A stretch of DNA of 6,277 nt from GH45 sp965370965 (lineage in GTDB: Bacteria > Bacteroidota > Bacteroidia > Bacteroidales > SZUA-534): NCBI GenBank assembly GCA_965370965.1, contig CBDUWQ010000217.1, positions 1 through 6,277 on the forward strand. Direction: 5' to 3'. Position numbers and translations under genes: made by a program. Below, in pieces: positions 5,923-6,277 of this stretch. Numbering within the stretch: the stretch's first letter is position 1; the number at the start of each line of letters is the position of its first letter. The notes under the pieces are model-generated. The model worked only from the letters and a program-made list of their open reading frames with translations. It was not told where the DNA came from and searched no databases.

Positions 5923-5988
5923 ATTCTACTAAATTCGTGGTAGAATCAAAAAAATTATAGACAATTGTCAGAATATTGAATATATTCT
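5923..5988. repeat. Cluster of three adjacent inverted repeats
   Basis: ATTCTAC (5923-5929) pairs with GTAGAAT (5940-5946) across a 10-nt loop. GACAATTGTC (5960-5969) is a perfect 10-bp palindrome. AGAATAT (5970-5976) pairs with ATATTCT (5982-5988) across 5 nt. All lie 54-120 bp upstream of the -7 box at 6042. No T-run follows the stems, so they do not look like terminators. They could be binding sites for a regulator of that promoter, though chance palindromes are easily found in DNA this AT-rich. Confidence -1.
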
Positions 5989-6041
5989 ATCTTCTACATA
6001 GACATGATTAATGACATAGTTTATAAATTGAAAAAACTAAT

Positions 6042-6049
6042 TATCTTTG
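6042..6049 (+). promoter_or_regulatory. Perfect Bacteroidota -7 box driving an unidentified transcript
   Basis: TATCTTTG matches TAnnTTTG exactly and is followed by TAC, as in many strong promoters of this phylum. At the expected -33 distance the sequence reads TTTATA rather than TTG, so the upstream element is imperfect. A transcript would begin around 6055 and run rightwards. No good start codon with a long frame follows inside the window, so either a long 5' leader or an RNA gene is implied. Confidence -1.
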
Positions 6050-6061
6050 TACTTGTGTTAA

Positions 6062-6105
6062 ACCAACTTATATATAACCGCTTATACCATCGCCACGGTG
6101 TTGGT
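6062..6105 (+). other. Possible structured leader with two exclusive pairings
   Basis: Just after the expected start of the transcript from 6042, ACCATCGC (6086-6093) can fold with GTGTTGGT (6098-6105) as a 7-bp stem with one T-T mismatch and a CACG loop. The same right half, GTTGGT (6100-6105), also pairs perfectly with ACCAAC (6062-6067). The two folds exclude each other. That is the arrangement expected of an attenuator or switch, but no known riboswitch core or T-box motif is recognisable, so the functional reading is speculative. Confidence -1.
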
Positions 6106-6277
6106 CTGTTTGAATGCTGGATTTATTGATTCCTTACTATTTTTCCATACATCTATTCTATATGTTTTTGATAATTAATCGTTGCCCACACGAGGGTATT
6201 ATTCGAGTTTAATTTAATTTTATATTAATTCTACTTTACTAAGTTAAAATATTCATGTTATATATTTGAATATCAGA

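Larger units (their letters stand above)
5608..6277. other. Gene-poor terminal region
   Basis: No reading frame of convincing length or family likeness starts in this 670-bp stretch on either strand. The first 50 bp hold the DUF3108 promoter. The rest contains a doubtful 40-codon frame (5760-5882), three adjacent inverted repeats (5923-5988), a perfect -7 box (6042-6049) and a possible structured leader (6062-6105). The hexamer TTCTAC or its complement occurs four times (5925-5930... as TTCTAC at 5924-5929 with its upstream T, 5940-5945, 5992-5997, 6229-6234). An inverted repeat ATATTCA/TGAATAT stands at 6249-6255 and 6267-6273. The DNA after 6160 is extremely AT-rich. A gene starting just beyond the right edge is plausible. 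Confidence -1.

Noticed and set aside
6050..6277. Known structural RNA (tmRNA, RNase P RNA, SRP RNA, tRNA)
   Set aside because: None of the recognisable cores is present: no RNase P P4 consensus, no SRP GGAA-type apical loop, no tRNA T-loop and no CCA end.
1..6277. CRISPR array
   Set aside because: No regularly spaced direct repeats of 24-40 bp occur anywhere in the window.

Overview
The window looks like chromosomal DNA from a member of the Bacteroidota. It is AT-rich, its genes lack Shine-Dalgarno sequences, and several gene starts carry the Bacteroidota-type -7 box TAnnTTTG, in two cases with a TTG about 19 nt upstream. The recognisable proteins are also common in this phylum: a DUF3108 protein with a signal peptide ending in AFSQ, a short lipocalin-like lipoprotein, and an LpxL/HtrB-type acyltransferase. 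Genus cannot be decided from this sequence.

Positions 1-1957 are an accessory-looking, very AT-rich stretch. They hold a CPBP-family membrane protein gene broken by one frameshift (258-1006), a small lipocalin-like lipoprotein gene (1108-1473), and a gene-poor interval. That interval contains a 106-bp element with 18-bp inverted ends starting in the lipoprotein stop codon (1473-1578), and a 73-bp palindromic pair of GC-rich REP-like hairpins (1801-1873).

Positions 1958-4296 are more ordinary housekeeping sequence. A two-gene minus-strand operon encodes a nitronate monooxygenase/FabK-like flavoprotein (2373-3317), followed 1 nt later by the ribosome-rescue hydrolase arfB (1958-2371). A lysophospholipid (lipid A type) acyltransferase (3412-4296) is transcribed divergently. 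Both promoters fit in the 94-bp gap, with an inverted repeat between them that could be an operator.

Positions 4314-5607 carry two minus-strand genes: a three-helix membrane protein with an acidic tail (4314-4676, convergent with the acyltransferase) and an exported DUF3108 protein (4825-5607). The latter has a near-ideal promoter at 5629-5658. The acyltransferase and the DUF3108 protein both point to the cell envelope, but nothing shows that they work together.

Positions 5608-6277 contain no convincing gene. They hold a possible 40-codon ORF (5760-5882), a cluster of inverted repeats (5923-5988), and a perfect -7 box at 6042-6049. A potentially foldable leader with two mutually exclusive pairings follows that box. 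This may be the start of an RNA gene or of an operon beyond the window edge, and it is the least explained part of the window. No complete, clearly novel system is visible.
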